Positions 55,661 to 64,000 of a stretch of 64,000 nucleotides of DNA are shown here, one piece after another. The DNA is from Asterella californica (Eukaryota > Streptophyta > Marchantiopsida > Marchantiales > Aytoniaceae). The DNA is taken from positions 8,122,001 to 8,186,000 of the forward strand of contig JAYKYS010000015.1 of the NCBI GenBank assembly GCA_036924285.1. Direction: 5' to 3'. The stretch's first letter is position 1. Every line of letters begins with the position of its first letter. The notes below the pieces were generated by a model. It saw only the letters and a list, made by a program, of their open reading frames with translations. It searched no databases and had not been told where the DNA came from. The translations under genes and the position numbers were made by a program.

Positions 55661-56365
55661 TGTAGAACTCACTTTTTCAATTTTTGATAGAAGAAGCTCG
55701 AAGTGTAGAAGTTTGTAGAAGAAATAAGAAGATAGAAGACAAATAGCGTAGTTTTAGTGAAGAAGAACAATTGTGAAGAGTCTTCTTAGGAAGAGTCTTC
55801 AGAAGAAGACCTTCACAGAAAATATCTGAATAGAAACTAGAGGAAGAAGACTTCTTCAGAATACATTCCTTGAAGTATAATCTCTTCACGAATAGTTAGT
55901 AAGAGTTATAGCAGAAGATGGTCGGGTAAGAAAGAGCTATCTAGCCGAAGAGGGGCAGGAAATGCAAGGGGCGAAGACAGAGACAGTCTGCGCATACCCT
56001 TGTCAGTCCTGTAGCGAGGAACGAGTGATGACTTCGACACGTGTGAGGAGTTCGAACCTAATTATATACTTGGAAACCTAGCTCATTATCCAAATCTACT
56101 TTTAGCGCACAACGATTTCACATCTGCGGAGAGAGTTCAGGCGGAGATAGTGACATTTGAGCGAAGGCTCACACTGGGAGAAGGCTAACTTGAGCGAAGG
56201 CTAGCGCATTAGACGAAGATCATCTCAGAGTTCATACAATCATCTTCGTAGGATGCGATGTTTGTCACTTCGAAGTTACCACGCATTCGAGTCTTTGAGT
56301 TAGACTAGGAGGAGCTAAGACATCTTCGGACGAAGCTGAAAGAGCTAGGCTTGAGTTTCTTGACA
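55661..56365 (+). repeat. Element 4, 3' LTR
   Basis: It matches 54136-54825 with scattered substitutions and one 15-bp tandem gain. It starts tgtagaactcac after the purine tract and ends ttgaca. Confidence 0.82.
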
Positions 56366-56447
56366 CGGGGAGGTTGGACCCGAGTGTCAGGCAAGTTCAT
56401 CAGTCAGATACGAATGTGTGAAGACCATAGCGGCGAAGACGGGTATG

Positions 56448-56703
56448 CAAGACCAGGGAACTGGACGATCAAGAATTAGAAAAAGGTCTTGCTCGACGAG
56501 GCGGACGAGAAGGGAGATCTGCTCTTCGACCATGCGTCGATGAAGAGCCTGGTGAAGGAAGGTCAGGACTATGGGGAGCTCTTCGTCCATCCAGTTCATC
56601 CGACGAATAGCTACAAGTTAGTCGATTATCGAGATCCAGTGAAGAGGAAGATCACCGAAGTGTTAAGAGAGAGAGATCATCTCATGCTGTCGTGTGGTAG
56701 ATG
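56448..56703 (+). CDS. Unidentified open frame, ~75 residues (possible element remnant or exon)
   Basis: A frame following aattag at 56473-56478 encodes a compact, charged protein (LLDEADEKGDLLFDHASMKS...RKITEVLRERDHLMLSCGR) and stops at 56702-56704. The composition looks like genuine coding sequence. Because ggggaggttggacc before it matches the start of the element 4 internal region, this may be part of the gag of a fuller relative. I do not recognise a domain. There is no ATG near its start. Confidence 0.35.
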
Positions 56704-56844
56704 AGATCAAACTGTAAATCTAAAGTGTAAGTTACATTGATAGGAGTTGCAACCAAGGGCATGCTTCATCCTCGAAGAAGGAAATATTCCTAGGTAAATT
56801 TCTGGAGAAGCTCTTGTAGCAACTCTCTTACATGAACTTCCTAA

Positions 56845-57370
56845 AGCATTCATGAATCGAGGATCCATGAGGAAGTTTTTGAATCGAGGCTCCAAGGAGG
56901 AAGTTCTTGAAGTGAAATTCTTGAAGCGAGGTTTCAAGGAGGTAGTTCCTGAAGTGAAGTTCCTGAACGGGGTTCCAAGGAGGAAGTTCCTGAAATGAGG
57001 TTAAAGAGGAAGTTCTTGAAGTGAAGTTCCTGAACATGGACCAGGGAGGAGGTTCTTGAAGCGGGGTTCCATGGATGAAGTTCTTGAAGCAAGATTGTAG
57101 GAGGAGGTTCTTGAAACGAGATTGCAGGGAGGAGGTACCTGAAACAAGGTTTCAAGGATGAAGTTCTTGAAGTGAGGTTCTAGGGAGGAAGTTCTTGAAG
57201 CGAGGTTCCAAGAAAGAGGCTCCTGAAACGAGGTTCCAAGGAGGAGGTTCTTGAAGTGAGGTCCAAGGGAGGAAGTTCCTAAAGTGAGATTGCAGGGAGG
57301 AGGCTCTTGGAGCAAGGCTCATGTTGTGAGGTTTCTGAGATAAGATTCCTGAAGCGAAGTCTCTAGTGCA
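56845..57370. repeat. 28-bp minisatellite
   Basis: About 18 degenerate units of roughly 28 bp follow the pattern (a/g)aggttcttgaagcgaggttcca, then agg or ggagg. Clear unit starts include 57053, 57081, 57109, 57137, 57165, 57193 and 57221. Length is constant in the central part and irregular at the edges. Minus-strand frames across it give repeats such as SLEPRFKNF, but since 28 is not a multiple of 3 the frame rotates and they are not a real protein. Confidence 0.9.
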
Positions 57371-58160
57371 AGTCTCGGGCTCTAAATGATCGAAGGACAT
57401 AGCTCAGTAACAAAAGTTTGAGCTGATTTCTTCTGATCTATGAAGCTTACATTCTGAACTACAACCTTTGGAAATTCCAACAGAGATTGTCTTAGATAAG
57501 CCTGACACATGTACAAAATTTCTGAGATTGTTTGTTTTATTAAACATATGAAGTGGCTCTGAGTCTTCGACACGTAGTGAAGAGTAGCGATTTATTAATA
57601 TTTTCAGGATCTTCATGAAGATCTTTATTAAGATATGTTAGCCACGTATTAGAGAAATTATTTCAAGAGCACTTCAAGATGCATGCACCTTCATGAGGAA
57701 GGGTGCTTTGTGAGGAGATGGAAATGATAAGTAGGGAATAGAGAGAAAGAGGAAGAGGGGGAACTTGGAGGATTAGTAGAGAGAGTTACACAAAAAAATT
57801 CTATCTGAATGAAATGATCTGATTGAATTTCTCGTGTGCGTGAAAATTGGATGATGTTCTATGTAAAGTTCACTTGTCACAGCAAGGAGACTGACCCTCG
57901 CTGAAGACTGAACTCTCGCTTCATGACGTTGTCCCTAAGCACGATTGCAGTCGCACTCAACGTAATCCTCTATCACTGGAAGTCAATCTTTTGATAATTG
58001 TCATTACATACGGAGGTTTCATTCATCAAGCTACATTTAAGAAAGATGTCGTCTCCTATCCCTAGGAGGACCGAAGTCGCACTCAACGTAATCCTCCATC
58101 GCTGGAGATCGGCATGCAATGGTGTGGAAAATGTAACTTGTGATCCATCTGAGAGTACGA
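57371..58160. other. Intergenic DNA
   Basis: No gene is recognised. The phrase gtcgcactcaacgtaatcctc occurs twice (57950-57970 and 58076-58096), so a ~126-bp partial duplication precedes the SINE-like sequence. Confidence 0.4.
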
Positions 58161-58161
58161 G

Positions 58162-58222
58162 TGCCAGGAGAGATATGAACCCTAGACTTCATGTTGTCAA
58201 GAGGCTGAGCTAACCATCTACT
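58162..58222 (-). ncRNA. tRNA-derived SINE head (RNA polymerase III promoter-like)
   Basis: On the minus strand, tagctcagcc (58212-58203) matches the tRNA A box. ggttcatatc (58181-58172) matches the B box (consensus GGTTCGANNC with one change). Their spacing of about 30 bases is that of a tRNA. The anticodon arm does not fold cleanly, so this is a tRNA relic, most likely the head of a SINE whose body would run leftward to about 57950. Ends and target duplications could not be found. Confidence 0.5.
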
Positions 58223-61200
58223 TTGATATCACACACGTCCATAGAATAAGTGTTAGAGAAAGTTAATTTTTCTATTTCTGCTGATTTTAACGTTGTTTAT
58301 TGCTTCTAACACACATATATCAAATGATCTAAGTCAGTTTTCAGTGATTGAAGATCTTAAGATGTATTATGCACCATAACCTACACGTACAAAACTTAAA
58401 ATTTTAACTCGAGCTAAAATTTTCTACTCGATTTTCTCTTTTAGAATTCTCATAAAGCCCCAATTCATATAATTTCATCAGCAGGATCTCATTTTCTCCA
58501 ACTCAAGTCCTGCTCTACTCAGCTCGACGAGCTCTACAACATGGTCTCATCCATTTTCTGTTATCAGAAACCTTTTCTATTAAGCTCTAGCTCTAGTGTA
58601 GCTTAACAACAAGCTTAACTTAACTAGGTGCAATTTACCAAGCAAGGGATTAGCTTTTTCTACATCGTTCGCACAATAACTTTTCACACTACAAACTCGT
58701 CCATAACACGAAACCACCAACGATTCAAATTTCTTGCTATGTAAAAGCTCCCATAGTTTGACCCTTAATAAGGGTGTCAAACCTAAAGGTTACATGTGAT
58801 ATGCATTTTAATGTTATTGGTTCAGCCGTCGAAACTCAAGAGTACCTAAAGAGGTACCATGTGACTGTCCAACGGATTTTGTTTAAATCCCGTTGCATCT
58901 CTATCAGTATGTACACGTATGAGTTTAAAATATATACTATGCATATTCACTACCTCTTTTCCTTTTGGTAAGAAGCTAATCTAATGCGCATTCTGTCATA
59001 ATCAGGTGGCAAGAAGCTCTCATGGGGAGCTTTGAGAGGCACGCTTTTATTACCATAATTTCAGTGGACTCAATTACAAGTTCTGTGTAAATCTAAACGT
59101 GAAGAACCGTCAGCTCATACCATAATGTCTTTACAGATTCGCTACGTTTTTTCATAAAAGTTATTCGTTCTATAAGAAAATTTTCTAAGTTTTACACCCC
59201 TATTGCAACAGTCTTCTCTCCTTGCCTCTTGCGTGACTCCCGTCACATCCCATCCGGAATCACGACCCGGCGGCCGGACCAGCCAGCATTCAGCTGAAAG
59301 AACGGATTCCATCTAATTCTGCACAAGTAAAAGGCTCCGGAAGAAGCTGCTAGGATAGAGAGAGAGAGAGAGAGGATGAATGACCTTTGAGTTCTCCAAA
59401 GCTTTGGTCTCTTTCCCGTGAACCGAAATCGATATCGTGAATATGTAGCAGAGTCTGTACGGTACTCTGGCTAGACAGTCTGTGTATGGATGGATGTTGA
59501 CGGGTCACGGGATTCAGGAACCCTCAAAGAGAGAGAGAGAGAGATTTGAGCTCGGAAGTTTGTTCGACTAACGGACGGGGTGAGCTGACCGCTGGCGCTG
59601 GTTGACAAGCGACTATGCAGGTCACGTAGTTTAGTAATTGCTCGCTCGTCTGGGCATCGAAGCTCGCGCTGGGACACAGCCGGCATTCTTTGTAATCTGT
59701 AAAATTGTTTTTAAAATTTAAAATTGTCAGTTGGGAAGAGATTTTGTCGCTTGGCAAAACTAAATATTAGCAAGTTGTTTATTAATTAAATTTGAGAAAT
59801 ATCCGGGAGAAAAAGCCTGGCTACTATTTATTATTAAGGAGTGTCAAATATGAATATTGCGACGGAGCCCGCCATGAGATCCTCGTCAGATCTTTTATCT
59901 CCCAATGTTTTATATTTCCCAATTTAAAATATAATTTTTAAATTTTTAACACTGTTGTCATCAATCTGACTGAAAACATGACGCCGGGAAAATTCCTTCC
60001 GTCGAGAGAGAATTTTCAGATAGTACTTGGACACGCGCTATTAGAGGATGTCAATGTTATAAACTTTTCGAAAGATCTTGGATCCGCTGGCAGGAGTTAC
60101 GACTGCGGCCGAACTTTAGCGAGAGTTTCCTGCGGTTATTTCCGAAAGTGCCCGTAGGAAACCCAGAATATTCTTACTGAGTTTATTTTTGCGTGAAATT
60201 TGTCTCTGTCAAAATAATGATTTCAAATAACAAAAGTGAAAAATAAATAATGAAAATGAAGGTATTCTTAGTTTAGAAAAGCACCCAAAACGAAACGCGA
60301 ATTAGTAAAAAAACTGGATGTTAAAAAGTTATAGTCTTTTGCCTTTCAGCCGTCTGGGAATATTTGTATTTAACATTGACACCCCTGTTACTATCGCTTC
60401 CATTACACTAAATAGACACTGGGTATCTGAGCGCTGGCGAGTACCTCATTGCTCCGACCTGACCAGACCTGACTACGGTACGACTGACTGCAGTTGGGGA
60501 CTAGCTTCGTACACGTGCATGCGTGAGGCTACTGTACTACAGTATTGGCGAGAAGAGGATGGAGGCTCGACGTGCAGCTATATGGAAGGGAAGGGGAACG
60601 AAGGAAAGAGGGTTTGAAATGTAGACCTGCAAATCCTGTCGTTCTGAATCAACCGGCGGGTACGAAGTCGAATCTCGAGCCGGGTATTCTTCCGACTCGG
60701 CGGCAGATGATCTTTACTCTGCACCTCCTCCTCTTCGTCGTCGGCGTCCAGGTCTTATTTTAGATTTAGAACACTCTCTCACTCACTCACACTGCAGTAC
60801 CTTCGTTCGACCTTGTTTATTCAACGGACGACTGCACTAGTCACCAATATATACATATGACTGCTGCTGCTGCTCACCAGATTATTTCTTGTACCATGGG
60901 TTCACACTAGTTACTCTACTCTATTAGGGACTCTGGCGTTTCCTGCCAGCGTCGTCAGGCCATCTATCCATCCCATCCTTGCATCGAGTCCTGAACTGGC
61001 AGCTACCTTCACCCTGAGTCCCTGACCCATCCATCCCCAGGGCTTTGGGAGACACATAGTACGTAACATCCTTCCTCGTCTCCTTGCTGGACGGCCAGTG
61101 TTCGTACTTTCTAGCTGCCTCAGGTGCACCAATAAATTCGGCTCCACATTGAACGAGCGAACGGCTGAAAAGGCAGGTCCCGAGTATTGGACCACGCAGA

Positions 61201-62190
61201 CTGAACATACTACTTCTATCCTTGGGACCTGTATATAATATGGAAGGGGGTTCAAGGTTCTGTGTGCCCTCTCGCTTGAATGGGGAAGTGTTTGCAACGA
61301 GGAAGTTTTGTTAAGACGCTTCTGAACACTCTCTCGTGTGCCTGCTGTATGTACGTAAAAGCTATGTGATTGGTATATCACATCGGAGTGCTCTAATGTA
61401 TATCGATAGACGGGGTGCATTTCACCATACACCAACAAATCCATAGAGAGTTTATTGCCTTCAACTGCACTGCACTGTATATTTTTCAATTAGGTAGTAA
61501 GTAATGAAAAATCATACCTAAGAAGAAGCCAGCCAATTTGCGAGCTGAATAAGATGAGAGACTACCGAATTAAAGAGGAACTGTATACGTGTCAAAAAGT
61601 GTGATTTCTTTTGACGTCTTTACATTTGTGTTGAGAGTATTCAGAGCGTACAAGCTTACAGAATCTCCCGATTCCCGTAGCTAGCTAGCTAAGAAGTGGG
61701 GGAGAGGATAAGGAGGATCAAGTGTAACCAACTGCCAGGAGAGATTTGTCTCTGATCTTTAATATGTGCACTAATCGTTCTTCTCTCTCCTTCTACTTCT
61801 TTCTTCTTCGAGAGTGCACACTCAGGAAAAGCGCACACGGTTGGTTGTGTACGTCGTCTGCTGCGCTCCAAGCAGGAAGAGAGATCAGCCTGTGCGCTGT
61901 TCCTGATCTGAACATAATTCGTAAAAGATGATGATAGTTAGAGCAAGTTTCTCCTCCGAGGTATAATCGTGGATATGATGCTGTCTGTGCTGGGAGCTGC
62001 TGCGATCAAGACAACCCTCCCTAATGAACCTAATAGTTCGTTCGTTCTAGTTTCTCTCATGACTCCTAACTAACTAAAATCAGAGGGGGTGGAGAAAAGA
62101 CCATTCATCTCCGCCTCCTTTCCCCTCACTCCCTCTCTCCATTCCCGTCCTTTTCTACGGCAGGGGTACTTCTTCTCCTCCTTATAATGG
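58223..62190. other. Long intergenic region downstream of the receptor kinase
   Basis: No conserved gene is seen. Short (GA)n tracts lie at about 59359-59375 and 59527-59543. The frame at 60911-61489 (minus, 192 codons) has no ATG at its start, no domain and odd composition, so I do not call it. AT-rich DNA fills 59700-60300. Parts nearest 62190 may be 3' untranslated sequence of the kinase gene, but no poly(A) site is certain. Confidence 0.45.
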
Positions 62191-62417
62191 TTTACGCTAC
62201 ACTGCAGCGAGAGAAGATAATCCTGCTCACTAGATCTAGTTGACTGCTACTGTCTGTCTCGCTTGGCTTGGCTTGGCAGGGCAGGGCAGGGCGGGCTTTT
62301 GGCTGACTAACTGACTGACTGACTGATTCAATTGATTGCCTGATGGGTCGGTACCGGTAGTCTGCAACTTGTCTGGCTCCGTCGTCTGTCTGTTGCACCA
62401 GCTAGCTAGCTGACTGT
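62191..62417 (-). other. Probable 3' untranslated region of the receptor kinase gene
   Basis: Directly after the stop codon, low-complexity runs appear in the plus sequence: ggcagggcagggcagggcggg near 62275-62295 and (gact)n near 62305-62323. This is typical of untranslated sequence. The end of the transcript is not determined. Confidence 0.4.
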
Positions 62418-63400
62418 CTACGATGAGTGTTTGATCAGCTGTGACTGACTGGACGTTTTGGTGAAGTCCTCGGGATCGTGCTTCACTTCCAGTAGCAAGG
62501 CCACGACCTCCTTCATGGTGGGTCGTTCGGCAGGAACCGAGTTGACGCACAGGAGGGCAACTCCCAAGGCTTGGGACATCTCCTGAATGAAGGCGTCCGG
62601 CATGCCCCGCAGGCGCGAGTCGATCAGCTCCCAGGTCACATGATTGTTGCCGCTGCACTTGCTCTGATTGATCATCTCCTGCACCCATTTGACGATGTGC
62701 CAGTTCTCGCCCAGGCCCGGCTCCACAGCCCTCCTCCCCGTCAAAACTTCCAGCAACACCACTCCGTAGCTGTACACGTCGCTCTTGTCCGTGATTTTCA
62801 TCGTATATCCATATTCTGCGCATCCGATCGAATCAAAATCAAGATCAGCCGAGTCCAGTTCCCCATGTCTCCTCTCAGCGAGCCAGCCAGCCAGCCTCCC
62901 TCCCTTGCTAGAAACGGAGGAGCAAGGAGGGAGAAGTTAACGCTACACGAAGACGCATCTCTACAACTCTAAATTAATCTGAGACGACGATGCGACAGCT
63001 CGCAAGCATATTTTCCTCTCGATTCCATTCCATGCCTTTCTTTCTACCTCCCCATCATTCGACTCGACTCGACAACTCTATTCACTCTTTCACGAAAGTT
63101 GTTGGTGCTTAAAATATGATTTAGCCTGAGAAACTTGGCTTAGCTCAGAATTCAGCAAGCGGCGGTATCTTCTGCTGGTAGCTAGCCCGGCAATCGATGC
63201 AGCGTTCGAACGCCAAGCAGCAAACCCTCCCCTCTCACTAGCTAATTGGCACCTACTCTAATCAGCATAAGCTATCAATCATGACGAGAACTGCTCCGAT
63301 CCCCACAACGCCGCCTTGGACGTTGGCCGCATATCCCAACTGGAGCTCAGCTGAGCTCGCGGAGAGCTGACCTCTCCTTCAGTATCCACCTCGTAAACGA

Positions 63401-63466
<66 letters not shown>

Positions 63467-64000
63467 ACGTCAGAGAGACGAACACGAGAAAGTGCATTAC
63501 TGACTGACTGGACAAATCTGGTTTCATGAAAGAGAACATAACTGAAAGGGAATGAATCCTCAGGAAAAGGAAAAGAAAGGAGCGGAGAGGAATAATGATG
63601 GTATGGAAGCGGAGGCTCACCTGGAGCTATGTAGCCGTAAGAGCCAGCGACTTTAGAAACGACTTTAGAGGTGTTGGAGGCATCGATGAGCTTCGCCAGA
63701 CCGAAATCGGCTACGTAAGGCTCGAATCGAGAGCCGAGAAGGATGTTATTGGATTTGACGTCTCGATGGAGAATGGCCGGAAGGCAGTCATGGTGCAAGT
63801 AGGCTAAACCCTGAGCGGCACCGACCGCGATGTTGTACCTCGTCTCCCAGTCCAGCATGCGCCTTTTCTCGTGCAGCACTTCACCCAAGCTTCCATTGGG
63901 CATGTAGTCATACATCAGCAGGTTGATGTCATTGTTCGAGCAGTAGCCTAAAAGCCGAACGATGTTCCGGTGCCGAATACCTCCCAGGATGTCGATCTCC
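62418..64000 (-). CDS. LRR-XI receptor-like kinase, kinase domain 3' part (partial gene)
   Basis: Two exons are visible: 63621-64000 (continuing beyond the window) and 62815-62418. The intron 62816-63620 has a GT donor and a cgcag acceptor and splits the Glu codon of APE; the join keeps the frame. Upstream exon motifs are [22 protein letters not shown], catalytic-loop [11 protein letters not shown] and GSYGYIAP. The second exon begins at EYGYTMKIT, the end of the activation segment, and ends with a C-terminal tail, stopping at 62418. HRD and DFG are present, so the kinase should be active. The sequence is closest in memory to plant LRR-XI receptors such as the RGF receptors (RGI/RCH1 type), which sense secreted peptides at the plasma membrane and control meristems. 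The extracellular LRRs and membrane helix lie to the right of the window. Subfamily is probable, the exact ortholog uncertain. Confidence 0.93.
62816..63620 (-). other. Intron of the receptor kinase gene (805 bp)
   Basis: The donor is ccag|gtgag (minus strand) at 63620 and the acceptor gcgcag|aata at 62816. The phase-1 junction restores Glu of the APE motif. The position, inside the kinase domain between APE's Pro and Glu, fits the single conserved intron of LRR-XI kinases. A long CT/GA microsatellite lies inside. Confidence 0.9.
63403..63465. repeat. (CT)n microsatellite in the kinase intron
   Basis: About 31 CT dinucleotides run uninterrupted in the plus sequence, which is GA in the transcript sense. 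It lies about 155 bases downstream of the donor site. Such a long pure tract is likely to vary in length between individuals. Confidence 0.95.

Larger units (their letters stand above)
54136..56365 (+). mobile_element. Element 4: deletion-derivative LTR retrotransposon
   Basis: Near-identical LTRs lie at 54136-54825 (690 bp) and 55661-56365 (705 bp). Both start TGTAGA and end TTGACA. The 3' copy has a 15-bp extra repeat near 55790 (gagtcttc duplicated). The internal region is only 835 bp. A purine tract (ctggggagagaag) precedes the 3' LTR. Both LTRs are followed by ggggaggttggacc, so the sequence right of the 3' LTR may be further internal sequence of a tandem or recombined copy. No target duplication can be confirmed. 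The element lacks protease, reverse transcriptase and most of integrase, so it must be mobilised by a relative. Confidence 0.8.

Noticed and set aside
56845..57370. CRISPR-like regular repeat
   Set aside because: The 28-bp units are directly adjacent with no unique spacers and are degenerate, so this is a minisatellite.
60911..61489. Minus-strand open frame of 192 codons downstream of the kinase gene
   Set aside because: It begins with a non-ATG codon, has no recognisable domain, and has composition typical of random sequence. It could be untranslated DNA.

Overview
This window looks like nuclear DNA of a land plant. The only clearly conserved host gene is a leucine-rich-repeat receptor-like kinase of the plant LRR-XI type at the right edge. 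Everything else that can be recognised is plant-style transposable element material. One primer binding site matches plant initiator Met tRNA, one retrotransposon is a plant chromovirus, and (GA)n/(CT)n microsatellites are common. Large gene-poor stretches, an 805-bp kinase intron, and element types I associate with non-seed plants and charophyte algae make a bryophyte (liverwort-like) or other non-seed plant my best guess. The species is not proven by anything in the window.

Layout. Bases 1-9845 are intergenic. They hold a GA-rich microsatellite, a 502-bp Mutator-like MITE with 10-bp target duplications, several short tandem repeats, the decayed remnant of an HUH Rep-like endonuclease gene (about 4060-5001, minus strand) and perfect short hairpins. 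Bases 9846-27095 are a young Ty3/gypsy chromovirus on the minus strand. A second young Ty3/gypsy element of a different lineage (16294-26413, plus strand) is inserted inside its 5' LTR. Bases 27100-36800 hold a tandem array of G-box-bearing units, a fragmentary SAM-domain/transmembrane gene on the minus strand, a GTCGTC-rich cryptic satellite, and degraded coding-like DNA.

Bases 36820-48174 are an older, decayed relative of the second element on the minus strand. Its own 5' LTR is split by a 2-kb solo-LTR-like insertion, and a related LTR fragment lies at about 49 kb. Bases 50159-51709 are one long coding frame for a coiled-coil protein, interrupted by two in-frame TAG codons. Bases 53570-54135 are a piece of a Harbinger-type (DDE_Tnp_4-like) transposase, cut by a deletion-derivative LTR element (54136-56365) that keeps only a gag-like N-terminus joined to an integrase C-terminal tail. 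Then come a 28-bp minisatellite (about 56850-57370) and a tRNA-derived SINE-like sequence (about 58165-58222). A mostly featureless interval leads to the 3' half of the receptor kinase gene (62418-64000, minus, running off the window).

How the parts relate. This is a nest of selfish elements beside a receptor kinase, not an operon-like system. The most interesting points are: (1) a Ty3/gypsy lineage whose protease carries D-H-G and whose reverse transcriptase carries F-[I/L]-D-D, both conserved between a young and an old copy; (2) perfect palindromes present in only one LTR of a pair, seen in two separate elements, which suggests fold-back template switching; (3) the HUH Rep-like remnant; (4) the orphan SAM/transmembrane reading frame; (5) the G-box array.
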